DNA of 64,000 nt, from the NCBI RefSeq assembly GCF_000422085.1, contig NC_021741.1:3472001-3536000 (forward strand), written 5' to 3'. Below are positions 44,173 through 54,836 of the stretch, in pieces; positions within the stretch are counted from its first letter, which is position 1, and the number at the start of each line of letters is the position of its first letter. Source of the DNA: Serratia liquefaciens ATCC 27592. Its GTDB lineage: Bacteria > Pseudomonadota > Gammaproteobacteria > Enterobacterales > Enterobacteriaceae. Below the pieces are notes generated by a model. The model had not been told where the DNA came from. It worked only from the letters and a program-made list of their open reading frames with translations, and searched no databases. A program made the translations under genes and the position numbers.

Positions 44173-45465
44173 TCAGGGCAAAGCGTCTGGCTGTAACAAC
44201 GTCAGCAACCCAGCGGCCTTGTTTTCGATCTCCAGCCACTCTTCAGCGGCGTCGGAACCGCTCACGATACCGGCCCCGGCGTACAGCCGTAATCGGTCGC
44301 CGTCTAACTGCGCGCAGCGTAGCGATACGCAAAACTCGCTGCGGGACGCGGACAAATAGCCGGCAGAACCGGCATACCAGCCGCGGGAGAAGGGTTCATG
44401 CTGCAGGATAAATTCGCGTGCTGCCTGACGCGGCAAGCCGGCGACCGCCGCCGTAGGCTGTAACCGATGCAAGCAATCGGCATCGTCCTCACGTTTCAGC
44501 CGGCCTTCAATACGGCGCCGCAGGTGCTGCACCTTACGCAAACGCACCACTTCCGGCGGTAACACATCCACGGCATTAGCTCCCCCTTGCAGGCGCTGGC
44601 AGATGTCGTCCACCACCAGCAGATTTTCACGCCGGTTCTTGCCATCCTGCAGCAGCCATTGCGCCAGGGCCTGAGCCTGTTGGTGTTCGGGGTGATTAGC
44701 CACGGTGCCCGCCAGAGCTTCCGTCAGCAGTTGACGCCCCTTGCGTAGATACAGCCTTTCCGGGCTGGAACCGAGAAAGGCGGAATCTGCATCAAATCGC
44801 AGCATATAGTGGTAACATCGGTGGTTCACTCTGCGGCTGGCTTCCATCATCGCCGGCGCAAACAGCGGGCCATCCAGCGTCAGTAGCGTACTGCGCGCCA
44901 ACACCACCTTCTCCATCTGTTGCCGATCTATCGCCTTCAGCGCTTCGTGCAACATGGTTTCCCACCCGGCACGTTCCGGTTGATGCTGCACCTTTCTCAC
45001 TTTCGCCTTTAATGGCGTCATAGGCCGTGCAGCCACGCTATTTTCCAGCCAGCACTCGGCGACGAGCGCATCGTCGCGTAGCGAGCTTTCAGAAAACAGA
45101 TTCAGCATTAAATGTGTTTCACCCTCGCGGGTCAAAATTTCCAGGCGTGGCAAAAATAAATGCGCCATGCCATCGAAGGCGTTCAGCCCCCACACACGCG
45201 CACCTTCATGCGCCTTGAGAAATGCCTGTGCTTGTTCCGGTTGGGTAAACAGGCGCAGAGCACCGCAGGCCGCGGCCTCTTCATGCCCGTCGCGATGATG
45301 CCAGTAAAACTGAGGGAATGTCGGCTGTGCCGCTAACCATGCCAGCAAGGGAGTGGTCAACGGCGCGGGAACGGGAAGTGCAAGCTGGCGGAAGCCGCCC
45401 GCCACGGGAAAATGTTGTTCAAACTGTCGGCCTAATAGCCGCAGCAATGCCGAAAGTTGTTCCAC
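44173..45465 (-). CDS. menF: Isochorismate synthase MenF
   Basis: 430 residues if started at the GTG at 45465, which has GAGG five bases upstream and gives almost the E. coli length (431); a GTG at 45471 and a TTG at 45483 are also possible. It converts chorismate to isochorismate. The general base Lys is in MEKVVLARST (near residue 190), and TEALAGTVANHPEHQQ, LVVDDICQRLQ, QLQ-type LQPTAAVAGLPRQAA and AGAGIVSGSDAAEEWLEIENKAAGLL carry the magnesium Glu residues. It lies upstream of menD across a 250-bp gap, so the operon may be continuous or have its own promoter at menD. It is divergent from the glucan synthase gene. Confidence 0.95.
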   Translation of the reverse strand: MEQLSALLRLLGRQFEQHFPVAGGFRQLALPVPAPLTTPLLAWLAAQPTFPQFYWHHRDGHEEAAACGALRLFTQPEQAQAFLKAHEGARVWGLNAFDGMAHLFLPRLEILTREGETHLMLNLFSESSLRDDALVAECWLENSVAARPMTPLKAKVRKVQHQPERAGWETMLHEALKAIDRQQMEKVVLARSTLLTLDGPLFAPAMMEASRRVNHRCYHYMLRFDADSAFLGSSPERLYLRKGRQLLTEALAGTVANHPEHQQAQALAQWLLQDGKNRRENLLVVDDICQRLQGGANAVDVLPPEVVRLRKVQHLRRRIEGRLKREDDADCLHRLQPTAAVAGLPRQAAREFILQHEPFSRGWYAGSAGYLSASRSEFCVSLRCAQLDGDRLRLYAGAGIVSGSDAAEEWLEIENKAAGLLTLLQPDALP

Positions 45466-45752
45466 GGCCACCTCAATAACCAAACTTAATGTAGGGAATT
45501 ATACGGTAAATCAAGGATCAACGGCGGAAAAATAGCGTCATAACGCCAACGGCAGGGCCCGCAAATTGTTTATTAAAATTAAACAATCAGCTCAAAAAGC
45601 GGCCAAGAATGCATTGTACGACTATACTGAGAAAGCATGTTCCTGCCTGCTGTGAACCCACGCCAGATCTTACTGGCGCTAAAAACAGGATGTTCACGCT
45701 CTCCCAGCGGTTTCACCGGCTGTCCTTTGGGTCAGATGTAAGGAGCTTTTGT

Positions 45753-48700
45753 GTGAAAGAAATACTAATCAATTGGTTAAAAAAACAACGTAAAAATTCG
45801 AAAATTAAATCATTGCCGCTGCGGCGTCAAAAAGACGCTCCTGACAACAGCGGCGGTGCCATTAAGGCAGAACTGTTTTCTGTCGATCAAATGGAGCGTT
45901 ACGGGCAACGCCTGGCGCGTTCCCATAAGCTGGCAACGCGCAAAACGCCCTACTACCTGCTGAAGCGTCTGGACGACAACGAACGCATTTTGGCGGAAAG
46001 CTGCCACCAGCTCAGCAACGGCAAGAAAGCCAGCATGACTCCCGCCGGCGAATGGCTGCTGGACAATTACTATCTGATTGAAGAACAAATCCGCGTTGTG
46101 CGCCACCACTTGCCGAAAACCTTCGGTCGCGGTCTGCCGCAGCTGGCGCCGCCACATAACTGTCCGCGGATCTATGACGTGGCTGCCGAAGCCATCGCGC
46201 ACGGTGACGGCCACTGGGACGCCGAAAGCCTCACGCGGTATATCGCCGCCTATCAAAAAGAAGTCAATCTGACGCTCGGCGAACTCTGGGCGCTGCCCGG
46301 CATGCTGCGCCTGGCGTTGATCGAAAACCTGCGCCGCGTCAGCGTGGAAGTCGCACAGGCCCAACAGGAACGCAATCTGGCCGACAGCTGGGTGACGAAA
46401 ATGCTGGAGTCGGCGGAAAACGATCCCGCCAACCTGATCGTGGTGATCGCCGATATGGCGCGATCCAATCCCCCACGCACCAGCGCCTTTGTTGCCGAGC
46501 TGGTGCGCCGTCTGCAGGGGCACGGTACCATGCTGGCGCTCCCACTCACCTGGGTAGAGCAGCGTCTGGCGGAAGTCAGCCTGACCTCAGATGAATTGAT
46601 CCACCGCTTTAACCAGCAACTGGCCGTCAGCCAGCTGTCGGTCAGCAACAGCATCTCCGGCCTGCGCCAGCTAAGCGAAATGGATTGGGCAGAATTTGTC
46701 GAAACCATGAGCCAGGTAGAACAGACCCTGCGTGAAGATCCCGCCGGTGTTTACCCTTTGATGCACTTCACGACCCGCGACAACTACCGCCACGTGATCG
46801 AAATGCTGGCGCGCCACTGTCCACGTAATGAAGTGCAGGTCGCTCAACACGTGCTTAATATGGCGCGCGTAGCGGCTGAAGACCCGTCGAGCGATCCACG
46901 CCGCAATCACATCGGTTACTACCTGGTTGACGATGGTCGCCCCGAACTTGAGCAGCAATTAGAGGTAAAACTCGGACGCATTACCCAATTGCGCCATGCG
47001 CTCAGTCAGGCGCCGCTGCTTTCCTGGCTCGGTAGCCTGAGCCTGATCACTACCGCCATCTGCGCGGAACTGCTGCGTCACGCTTACAGCACCGGCATCA
47101 GTTGGGGACTGGTACTGCTGTTCTTCCCCATGGCTATCGTGGTCAGCCAGTTCGTGCTCAATTTACTCAGCGAGGTCACTACCCGCAGCCGCACGCCGCA
47201 ACCCTTGCCGCGGTTAGATTTCTCCTGCGGTATTCCCGCTGAATTCCGCACCCTGGTAGCGATCCCGACGTTAATCGACAGCAAAAGCGGCGTCGATAAA
47301 CTGATCAATGCGCTTGAGGTTTGTTATCTGGGCAACGCGATGAAACATTTGCACTTTGCCCTGCTCACCGACTTCAACGATGCGCCCCAACAACGGCATG
47401 CGGACGACGCAGCCCTGCTGGATTACGCCTGCCGACAGATGGAAGCATTGAACGGACGCTATCCCTGCGAAGGGCCCAGCCACTTTTTCCTGTTTCACCG
47501 CGACCGCGAATGGAATGAAAAACAGGGAGTATGGATGGGGTTGGAACGAAAACGCGGCAAACTGAACGCGCTGAACGACTGGCTGCGCAACCGAGGTAAC
47601 GCCTTCTGCACGCAGATTGGCGATGGGCTGGAGGTGCTGAAAAACGTCAAATATGTCATTACGCTCGACAGCGATACCGTCCTGCCGCGCGAAAGCGCCC
47701 ATCAGCTGATCGCCGCGATGGCGCACCCGCTCAATCAACCTCAATACGATGCGCGCCAGCAACGGGTGGTTGAAGGTTATGCCATCCTACAACCACGCAT
47801 GGCCGAAGAAATCCCCAGCTACGGCCAGGGCCGTTATGCCGCCCTGTGCAGCAGCACGCCGGGTAATGACCCCTATACGCTGATGGCCTCGGACATCTAT
47901 CAGGATCTGTTTGGCGAAGGCTCGTTTATCGGCAAAGGCATTTACGACGTGGACGTGTTCTCCCACAGCCTGGAAGGCACCTGCCCGGCGAACCTGGTAC
48001 TGAGCCACGATCTGCTGGAGGGCTGTTACGCCCGCTCCGGCCTGCTGAGCGACGTGCTGCTGTACGAGCAATATCCCAGCAATTATCTGGTGGACGTCGC
48101 GCGCCGCACGCGCTGGATCCGCGGCGACTGGCAATTGCTCAACTGGCTTCTGCCACGGGTGAAAACCGAGGACGGTACCCGCACCGCCAATCCGCTGAGC
48201 ACCCTGTCGCGCTGGAAGTTGTTCGATAACCTGCGCCGCAGCCTGGCTGCCCCCAGCCTGTTGCTGTTACTGTTTTGCGGTTTTGTCTGGCTGCCAAACA
48301 CACGTTACTGGCTCGGGGTGTTCGCCCTTATCCTGCTGCTACCGACCCTGTTGGCGTTGGTGCAGGACATCCTGCGTAAACCGCCGCGCAGGCCCGTCTT
48401 GCAACATCTGCTGTTGGCGTTAAACGGTTCGCTGCATCGCCTGGCACAAATCGGACTGCGGCTGGCGACCTTGCCGCATGAAGCGCTGTACAGCCTGAAA
48501 GCGATTGCCGTGACCCTGTGGCGCCTGTTGATTAGCAAGCGCAATCTGCAAGAGTGGACCAGCTACGATCAATCCAAGGCTCGTCAGCAGGTCACGCTGG
48601 AAAACTTCTATCGTGCGATGTGGATCAACCCAGTCGCCGGTGCCGCACTGCTGTTGTTCAGTTTTCTGCACAATCCAATGGCGCTGTTTATCACACTACC

Positions 48701-51700
48701 ATTCGCCACTCTGTGGATCCTGTCGCCGTTCCTGCTGTACTACCTCAGCCAGGAACCGCAGCGCAGCAAAACCGCCATCAACGATGAACAACGGCGCTTT
48801 CTGCGCCACACCAGCCGCCAAACCTGGGACTTCTTCAATACCTTCGTCAACCAGCAGGAAAACTGGCTGCCGCCGGATAACTACCAGGAAATACCGGAGC
48901 CGGTGGTGGCGCACCGTACCTCACCGACCAATATCGGGCTGTCGTTATTGGCCAACCTCACCGCCTATGACTTCGGCTATCTGACGCTCAGCGACGCGCT
49001 GCGGCGCATCGAACTGACGCTCAACACTCTGGATCGGCTGGAACACTATCGTGGCCATTTGTACAACTGGTACGACACCCGCACCCTGGAGCCGCTGAAC
49101 CCACGTTATATCTCTAGCGTCGACAGCGGCAACCTGGCCGGTCACCTGCTGACGCTCAGCGCCGGCTTGCCGGCACTGGCCCACCAGCCGGCCATAGATC
49201 CGCTGCGGGTGCTGACCGGTCTTGGTGACAGCCTGCAACTGCTGGAACAGCACTGGGGCGACGCCGCACCGAAAAACCTGTCGAAGCTGCGCAACCATTG
49301 GGAGCAGGCCCACCACAGCCACCCGGCAGCCCTGCTGGCGGAACTGAATGCCATGCGCAACTACAGCAACGGGCTGCAGGAACCGGCGCTGAATCATGGT
49401 GAGGAAACCAAACGCTGGGCCGGAGCCTTGCACCAGCAGCTTAACGAACTGTGTGCCGAATGGGCGCAGTGGTTCGGCTGGCTGAGTGACGGCATGCCCG
49501 AACTGGAGCAGGTGCCCAGCCTACACTGGCTGGCTAACCCGCCTGGCCAGTTGACGCTGTCGCCGGAACAGCAAAATCAGCTGAGCGCGGCGGGTGCGCT
49601 GGCGCAGGAACGTCTGACGCAGTTGCAAAGCCTGCAGCAGCGGTTGGAAAAAATGGCGCAAATGGATTTCAACTTCCTGTATGACGAATCAACCCATTTG
49701 CTGACCGTTGGCTTTAACTGCGATCAAAACAAGATGGACAGCAGTAAATACGACCTGCTGGCCTCCGAGATTCGTTTAACCAACTACGTCGCCATCGCCA
49801 CCAATCAGGTACCGCAGCGCAGCTGGTTCGCACTTGGCCGCCTGTTCACCGTGATCGACCACGAACCCGCGCTGATGTCGTGGAGTGGGTCGATGTTTGA
49901 GTACCTAATGCCACAGTTGGTGATGCCTGCCTACCCTGATTCACTGCTGGTGCAGATGTGCCATGCGGCGGTGGAGCGGCAGATTGCCTGGGGTAAGGAG
50001 CGCGGCGTTCCCTGGGGCATTTCCGAATCCGGTTACTTCGGTTTCGACGCCGACCAAAACTACCAGTATCACGCCTTTGGCGTTCCGGGTCTGGGCCTGA
50101 GACGCGGGCTGGGTGACGATATGGTGGTGGCGCCTTACGCCACGGTGATGGCGCTGATTGTCGATCCGGACGCCGCTTGCAATAACCTGGTTACGTTGGA
50201 GAAAAATGGGGCCAAAGGCCGCTACGGTTTCTACGAAGCGCTGGATTACACCACCGCTCGCCTAAGCCGGGGGCAACTGTATGTCATCATCCGTTCCTAT
50301 ATGGCGCACCACCAGGGCATGAGCTTCCTTGCCCTGTCGCATCTGTTGCTGGATGCGCCTATGGTAGCGCGCTTCGCTGAGTATCCGGCGTTCCAGTCAG
50401 CGCGGCTGTTGCTGCAGGAACGGGTGCCGGATGCAGTCGAGCTGTACAGCACCCGTCGCCATTTCGAAACCCACGAGGGTACCATCACCCCGGCCAGCTT
50501 CGCCGCACGCGAGTTCAACCGTGTGGACTCCCCGATCCCCGAAGTGCAGTTGCTGTCCAACGCCAACTATCACCTGATGCTCACCCAGGCCGGCGGCAGC
50601 TACAGCCGCTGGCAGAATCTGGCCTTGACCCGCTGGCGCGAAGACGCCACCTGCGATAACTGGGGCGCTTTCTGTTACCTGCGCGACCCGCAAACCGGTG
50701 AGGTCTGGAGCAATACCTGGCAGCCGATCGGTGGTGCCGCCAAGGGGTACAGCGCCGTGTTCAACGACGCCGGGGCCGAGTTCCAGCGTCAGCAAGGGTC
50801 GCTGTCAGTGAAAACGCAGGTGGTGGTATCGCCGGAAGATGATATTGAGCTGCGCCGCGTAACGTTGGTCAACCGCAGCAAGCAACCGCGCACCATCGAA
50901 ATCACCAGCTATGCAGAAGTGGTGCTGGCACCGGCCGGCAATGACCTGGCCCACCCGGCGTTCAGCAACCTGTTCGTACAAACCGAGCTGTTGCCGGATC
51001 AAGACGCCATTTTGTGCCACCGCCGCCCGCGCGAACCGAAAGAAAAATGCCCGTGGTTACTGCACATGATGACGGTGCAAGGCCGCACCAGCCAGACGTC
51101 GTTCGAAACCGATCGCGCCAAATTTATCGGCCGCGGCCGCACCCCGGCCAATCCGCAGGCGCTGTATCAAAATACCCCGTTAAGCAACAGCGCCGGACCG
51201 GTCATTGATCCGATCATCGCTATCCGTCAGCGCGTGGTGCTGGAACCAAATGTACCGCTCACACTGGATATCTTCTATGGCGTCAGTGAAGACCGCGCCA
51301 GCAGCCTGGCGATGCTGGAAAAATACCGCGATCGCCATTTGGCAGACCGGGTGTTTGAACTGGCCTGGTCGCACAGCCAGGTGGTACTGCGTCAACTGAA
51401 CGCCAATGAGGATGACGCCAACCTGTTCAATCGTCTGGCCAGTGCGGTGGTCTTCCCGGCGCAGGAAATGCGCGCCGCCAGCAGCGAAATCATTAACAAC
51501 CGCCGTGGCCAGTCTGGGCTGTGGGGATATTCAATCTCCGGCGATCTGCCGATTGTGCTGTTGACCGTGACCGACGGCGAAAACATCGAGCTGGTTCGGC
51601 AACTGATCCAGGCGCACAACTACTGGCGTCTGAAAGGGTTGCAGGTGGATCTGGTGATCCTCAACGAAGATATCGGCGGCTACCGTCAGGATCTGCAAAA

Positions 51701-54395
51701 CCAGATCATGGGCCTGATCGCCGCCGGCATGGAGTCGACCCAAACCGATAAGCCGGGCGGTATCTTCGTACGCACCAGCGAACATATGTCACCGGAAGAT
51801 CATCGTCTGCTGCTCAGCGTCGCGCGTATTTACCTCGACGATCGACGCGGCGGTTTAACCGAGCAGCTCAACCAGCGCCTGCAGTTGCCGCAGATCCTGC
51901 AGCAACCGCTGTCGCCGGTGACCGCCTCGTCGAAACTGGCGACGGTGGATAATTTGCCGCGCAACCTGCATTCGCCGCAGTTGCCCGACATTGCCGCGCT
52001 GCAGTTCTATAACGGCCTCGGCGGCTTCTCGGAGAATGGCCGCGAATATGTGATTGCGATGAACGAAAGCAAGATCACACCGGCGCCCTGGTCGAACGTG
52101 ATGGCCAACCCGATGTTCGGCTCGGTGGTTTCGGAAAGCGGCCAGGCCTACACCTGGTACGAAAACGCCCACGAATACCGTCTCACGCCTTGGGACAACG
52201 ATCCCATCTGTGACCGCAGCGGCGAAGCTTTCTACCTGCGCGACGAAGAGAGCGGCCATTTCTGGTCGCCGACTCCGCTGCCCGCCCGGGGCCGAGGCCA
52301 TTACCTGACCCGTCACGGTTTCGGCTACAGCGTTTTCGATCACCGCGAAAGCGGCATCGACAGCCAGTTCACCCTGCTGGTGGCCAAAGATGCCCCGGTA
52401 AAACTGTTCCTGCTGACGCTGACCAACACCTCAGGACGCACCCGCAAGCTCTCGGCTACCGGTTATGTGGAGTTTATCCTCGGCGATCTGCGGCAAAAGT
52501 CGGCCATGCATATCGTCACCCAGGCGGCTACGTCTGAAAACGGCTGCGGTATCCTGGCGACCAACCACTATGGGGGCAACGGCTCGGATCGCACCGCGTT
52601 CTTCGGCGTCTCGGGGGCGCATTGTTCGCTCACTGGCGACCGGCGTGAATTTATCGGTCGTAACGGTTCGCTGGCCAATCCGGCGGTGCTAAAACTGCGG
52701 CGCCTGTCTGACAAAGTCGGCGCCGGTATGGATCCGTGCGGCGCGGTGCAGTCGGCCATCAGCCTGATCGACGGCGATCAACGCAGCTTTGTGTTCGCCC
52801 TCGGGTTGGGGCAAAACGCCGAAGAAGCCGAAGCGCTGCTGCACAAATACCTCCAGGAGGACAACCTGCAGGATGAGTTGCAACAGGTGGCTGCGCACTG
52901 GGACGGTATTCTCAACAAAGTGCAGATAGGGACGCCGCAACCAGCCGTTGATTTGCTGGCCAATGGCTGGCTGCTGTACCAGACCCTTGCCTGCCGTATT
53001 CAGGCGCGCAGCGGTTACTACCAATCCGGCGGTGCCTTTGGCTTCCGCGATCAACTGCAGGATACTTTGGCACTGACTCACGCCGCCCCGGAACGGCTGC
53101 GGGAACAGATCCTGCTGTGCGCTTCGCGCCAGTTCGTCGAAGGCGACGTGCAACACTGGTGGCATCCGCCACAGGGCAACGGCGTGCGCACCCGCTGTTC
53201 GGATGACTATTTGTGGTTGCCGCTGGCCATTTGCCACTATCTGGACGCCACCGACGATCAGAGCATCCTGGATGAACAGGTGGGCTATCTGGAGGCGCGC
53301 AAACTGGCACCCGGCGAGGAGTCGTCCTATGAACAACCGGCGCAGAGCGCAACGCAAGAAACCTTGTATCAGCATGGCGTCCGGGCGTTAAAACACGGAT
53401 TGAACTTCGGCGAACACGGTCTGCCGCTGATGGGAGCCGGTGACTGGAACGACGGCATGAATATGGTGGGCCTGGAGGGGCGTGGCGAGAGCGTCTGGCT
53501 TGGCTTCTTCCTGTTCCATATCCTGCAGCGTTACGGCAAGTTGGCAACCGCGCGTCATGACGACGAACTGGCGACGCTGTGCCGCCAACAGGCCGAGACG
53601 CTGCGCAATAATCTGCGTGACCATGCCTGGGACGGCGAATGGTACCGTCGGGGCTATTTCGACAGCGGGGAACCACTGGGCTCTCATCAGTCGGCGGAGT
53701 GCCGTATCGACGCCATTGCCCAAAGTTGGTCAGTACTGTCCGGTGCCGGTGATGCGCCACGCAGCCTGCAAGCCATGCAGTCGCTGGATAAACACCTGGT
53801 CGACAACCAGGCCGGCCTGATCAAACTGCTGACGCCGCCTTTTGACGGCAACGGCCCGAATCCGGGCTATATCCGCGGCTATCTGCCTGGCGTGCGGGAA
53901 AACGGCGGACAATATACCCATGGCGCGGTGTGGGCGGTGATGGCCTTCGCCGAAATGGGCAATATCGAGCGCGCCTGGGAACTGATGGCGCTGATCAACC
54001 CGATCAACCACAGCCTGGACAGTACCGCGGCGGAACGCTACAAGGTCGAGCCGTATGTGGTTACCGCCGATATTTACGCGGTGGCGCCGCACGTCGGTCG
54101 CGGCGGCTGGAGCTGGTATACCGGTTCTGCCGGTTGGATGTATCGGCTGATCCTCGAGTCACTGCTGGGTCTGAAACGCCATGGCGATCGGCTGAGCGTC
54201 AATACCCGCCTGCCGGCGGACTGGCCACAGGTGACGCTTAACTACCGGGAGGGTAGCAGCGAATATCGGTTGGTTGTTCGTCAGGGGCAAGGCGCGGCGC
54301 AGGTCAGCGTCGACGGTGAAAAACAGTCGGAAGCTGTGATAACGCTGGTAGACGATGGCAAAATCCATCAGGTGGAAGTGACATTGGGGCAGTAA
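45753..54395 (+). CDS. Cyclic beta-1,2-glucan synthase-like protein (NdvB/ChvB type)
   Basis: 2880 residues from GTG 45753, fixed by AAGGAG seven bases upstream. Domain order follows NdvB/ChvB of rhizobia: membrane helices near 418-475; a GT84 transferase with the metal Asp pair in VITLDSDTVLPRE (about 635) and the end motif RRTRWIRGDWQLL (about 785); helices near 835-870 and 950-1000; a glycoamylase-like domain with PWGISESGYFGFD and LGDDMVVAPYA (about 1415-1460); carbohydrate-binding regions; and a C-terminal GH94 phosphorylase domain with the catalytic Asp in GAGDWNDGMNMVG (about 2565). The likely product is periplasmic cyclic or linear beta-1,2-glucan, an osmoregulated glucan. It stands alone between menF and elaB, where E. 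coli has no such gene. Confidence 0.88.
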   Translation: MKEILINWLKKQRKNSKIKSLPLRRQKDAPDNSGGAIKAELFSVDQMERYGQRLARSHKLATRKTPYYLLKRLDDNERILAESCHQLSNGKKASMTPAGEWLLDNYYLIEEQIRVVRHHLPKTFGRGLPQLAPPHNCPRIYDVAAEAIAHGDGHWDAESLTRYIAAYQKEVNLTLGELWALPGMLRLALIENLRRVSVEVAQAQQERNLADSWVTKMLESAENDPANLIVVIADMARSNPPRTSAFVAELVRRLQGHGTMLALPLTWVEQRLAEVSLTSDELIHRFNQQLAVSQLSVSNSISGLRQLSEMDWAEFVETMSQVEQTLREDPAGVYPLMHFTTRDNYRHVIEMLARHCPRNEVQVAQHVLNMARVAAEDPSSDPRRNHIGYYLVDDGRPELEQQLEVKLGRITQLRHALSQAPLLSWLGSLSLITTAICAELLRHAYSTGISWGLVLLFFPMAIVVSQFVLNLLSEVTTRSRTPQPLPRLDFSCGIPAEFRTLVAIPTLIDSKSGVDKLINALEVCYLGNAMKHLHFALLTDFNDAPQQRHADDAALLDYACRQMEALNGRYPCEGPSHFFLFHRDREWNEKQGVWMGLERKRGKLNALNDWLRNRGNAFCTQIGDGLEVLKNVKYVITLDSDTVLPRESAHQLIAAMAHPLNQPQYDARQQRVVEGYAILQPRMAEEIPSYGQGRYAALCSSTPGNDPYTLMASDIYQDLFGEGSFIGKGIYDVDVFSHSLEGTCPANLVLSHDLLEGCYARSGLLSDVLLYEQYPSNYLVDVARRTRWIRGDWQLLNWLLPRVKTEDGTRTANPLSTLSRWKLFDNLRRSLAAPSLLLLLFCGFVWLPNTRYWLGVFALILLLPTLLALVQDILRKPPRRPVLQHLLLALNGSLHRLAQIGLRLATLPHEALYSLKAIAVTLWRLLISKRNLQEWTSYDQSKARQQVTLENFYRAMWINPVAGAALLLFSFLHNPMALFITLPFATLWILSPFLLYYLSQEPQRSKTAINDEQRRFLRHTSRQTWDFFNTFVNQQENWLPPDNYQEIPEPVVAHRTSPTNIGLSLLANLTAYDFGYLTLSDALRRIELTLNTLDRLEHYRGHLYNWYDTRTLEPLNPRYISSVDSGNLAGHLLTLSAGLPALAHQPAIDPLRVLTGLGDSLQLLEQHWGDAAPKNLSKLRNHWEQAHHSHPAALLAELNAMRNYSNGLQEPALNHGEETKRWAGALHQQLNELCAEWAQWFGWLSDGMPELEQVPSLHWLANPPGQLTLSPEQQNQLSAAGALAQERLTQLQSLQQRLEKMAQMDFNFLYDESTHLLTVGFNCDQNKMDSSKYDLLASEIRLTNYVAIATNQVPQRSWFALGRLFTVIDHEPALMSWSGSMFEYLMPQLVMPAYPDSLLVQMCHAAVERQIAWGKERGVPWGISESGYFGFDADQNYQYHAFGVPGLGLRRGLGDDMVVAPYATVMALIVDPDAACNNLVTLEKNGAKGRYGFYEALDYTTARLSRGQLYVIIRSYMAHHQGMSFLALSHLLLDAPMVARFAEYPAFQSARLLLQERVPDAVELYSTRRHFETHEGTITPASFAAREFNRVDSPIPEVQLLSNANYHLMLTQAGGSYSRWQNLALTRWREDATCDNWGAFCYLRDPQTGEVWSNTWQPIGGAAKGYSAVFNDAGAEFQRQQGSLSVKTQVVVSPEDDIELRRVTLVNRSKQPRTIEITSYAEVVLAPAGNDLAHPAFSNLFVQTELLPDQDAILCHRRPREPKEKCPWLLHMMTVQGRTSQTSFETDRAKFIGRGRTPANPQALYQNTPLSNSAGPVIDPIIAIRQRVVLEPNVPLTLDIFYGVSEDRASSLAMLEKYRDRHLADRVFELAWSHSQVVLRQLNANEDDANLFNRLASAVVFPAQEMRAASSEIINNRRGQSGLWGYSISGDLPIVLLTVTDGENIELVRQLIQAHNYWRLKGLQVDLVILNEDIGGYRQDLQNQIMGLIAAGMESTQTDKPGGIFVRTSEHMSPEDHRLLLSVARIYLDDRRGGLTEQLNQRLQLPQILQQPLSPVTASSKLATVDNLPRNLHSPQLPDIAALQFYNGLGGFSENGREYVIAMNESKITPAPWSNVMANPMFGSVVSESGQAYTWYENAHEYRLTPWDNDPICDRSGEAFYLRDEESGHFWSPTPLPARGRGHYLTRHGFGYSVFDHRESGIDSQFTLLVAKDAPVKLFLLTLTNTSGRTRKLSATGYVEFILGDLRQKSAMHIVTQAATSENGCGILATNHYGGNGSDRTAFFGVSGAHCSLTGDRREFIGRNGSLANPAVLKLRRLSDKVGAGMDPCGAVQSAISLIDGDQRSFVFALGLGQNAEEAEALLHKYLQEDNLQDELQQVAAHWDGILNKVQIGTPQPAVDLLANGWLLYQTLACRIQARSGYYQSGGAFGFRDQLQDTLALTHAAPERLREQILLCASRQFVEGDVQHWWHPPQGNGVRTRCSDDYLWLPLAICHYLDATDDQSILDEQVGYLEARKLAPGEESSYEQPAQSATQETLYQHGVRALKHGLNFGEHGLPLMGAGDWNDGMNMVGLEGRGESVWLGFFLFHILQRYGKLATARHDDELATLCRQQAETLRNNLRDHAWDGEWYRRGYFDSGEPLGSHQSAECRIDAIAQSWSVLSGAGDAPRSLQAMQSLDKHLVDNQAGLIKLLTPPFDGNGPNPGYIRGYLPGVRENGGQYTHGAVWAVMAFAEMGNIERAWELMALINPINHSLDSTAAERYKVEPYVVTADIYAVAPHVGRGGWSWYTGSAGWMYRLILESLLGLKRHGDRLSVNTRLPADWPQVTLNYREGSSEYRLVVRQGQGAAQVSVDGEKQSEAVITLVDDGKIHQVEVTLGQ

Positions 54396-54398
54396 ATA

Positions 54399-54425
54399 TT
54401 GGGGCGCGGCGGGTGCCGCGCCCAA
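54399..54425. terminator. Hairpin between the glucan synthase gene and elaB
   Basis: TTGGGGCGCGGC pairs with GCCGCGCCCAA with one bulged G. It begins three bases after the synthase stop and lies 14 bases from the elaB stop, so it may serve both convergent genes; T-runs are weak. Confidence 0.65.
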
Positions 54426-54438
54426 CGTCTACAGGCCG

Positions 54439-54750
54439 TTATTTACGCGCCAGCAACAAGCCCAGTACCAGGCCAACCGTGGCACCAATCCCTACGCTGC
54501 ACCAGGGGTTTTCACGCACGTAACCGTCGGTTCGGCAAACGGCGTCCTTGGCGCGCGCATAGTAGGACTCGGTGGTGTCAGCCAACCGCGACTTGACCTC
54601 ACTCAATGCCTCTTCGGCATGAGCTTTGATATCGATATAGGCCTGATCGGCCCGATCGCCGGAGTACTTCAACACTTCTTCCAGCGTGTCGCTCAGCATT
54701 CTCAGATCGTCATCGAGCGTGGTTTGATCCGCATCCGTATTTCTCGCCAT
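54439..54750 (-). CDS. elaB: Ribosome- and membrane-associated protein ElaB
   Basis: 103 residues. The DUF883 family (ElaB/YqjD/YgaM). A long amphipathic N-terminal part, DDDLRMLSDTLEEVLKYSGDRADQAYIDIKAHAEEALSEVKSRL, is likely coiled coil. It is followed by YYARAKDAVCRTDGYVRENPWCSVGIGATVGLVLGLLLARK, a single C-terminal membrane anchor. E. coli members bind ribosomes in stationary phase and anchor them to the inner membrane; ElaB also takes part in stress resistance. The E. coli neighbour menF is next but one, the gap being filled by the glucan synthase gene. Confidence 0.93.
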   Translation of the reverse strand: MARNTDADQTTLDDDLRMLSDTLEEVLKYSGDRADQAYIDIKAHAEEALSEVKSRLADTTESYYARAKDAVCRTDGYVRENPWCSVGIGATVGLVLGLLLARK

Positions 54751-54836
54751 GGTAAGTTCTCCGTGTTTAAAAAATGAAACGGCCCTTAACTATAGACAAG
54801 GATCGCCGATCCCCGCCATCAGACTGATGGCTAAAA

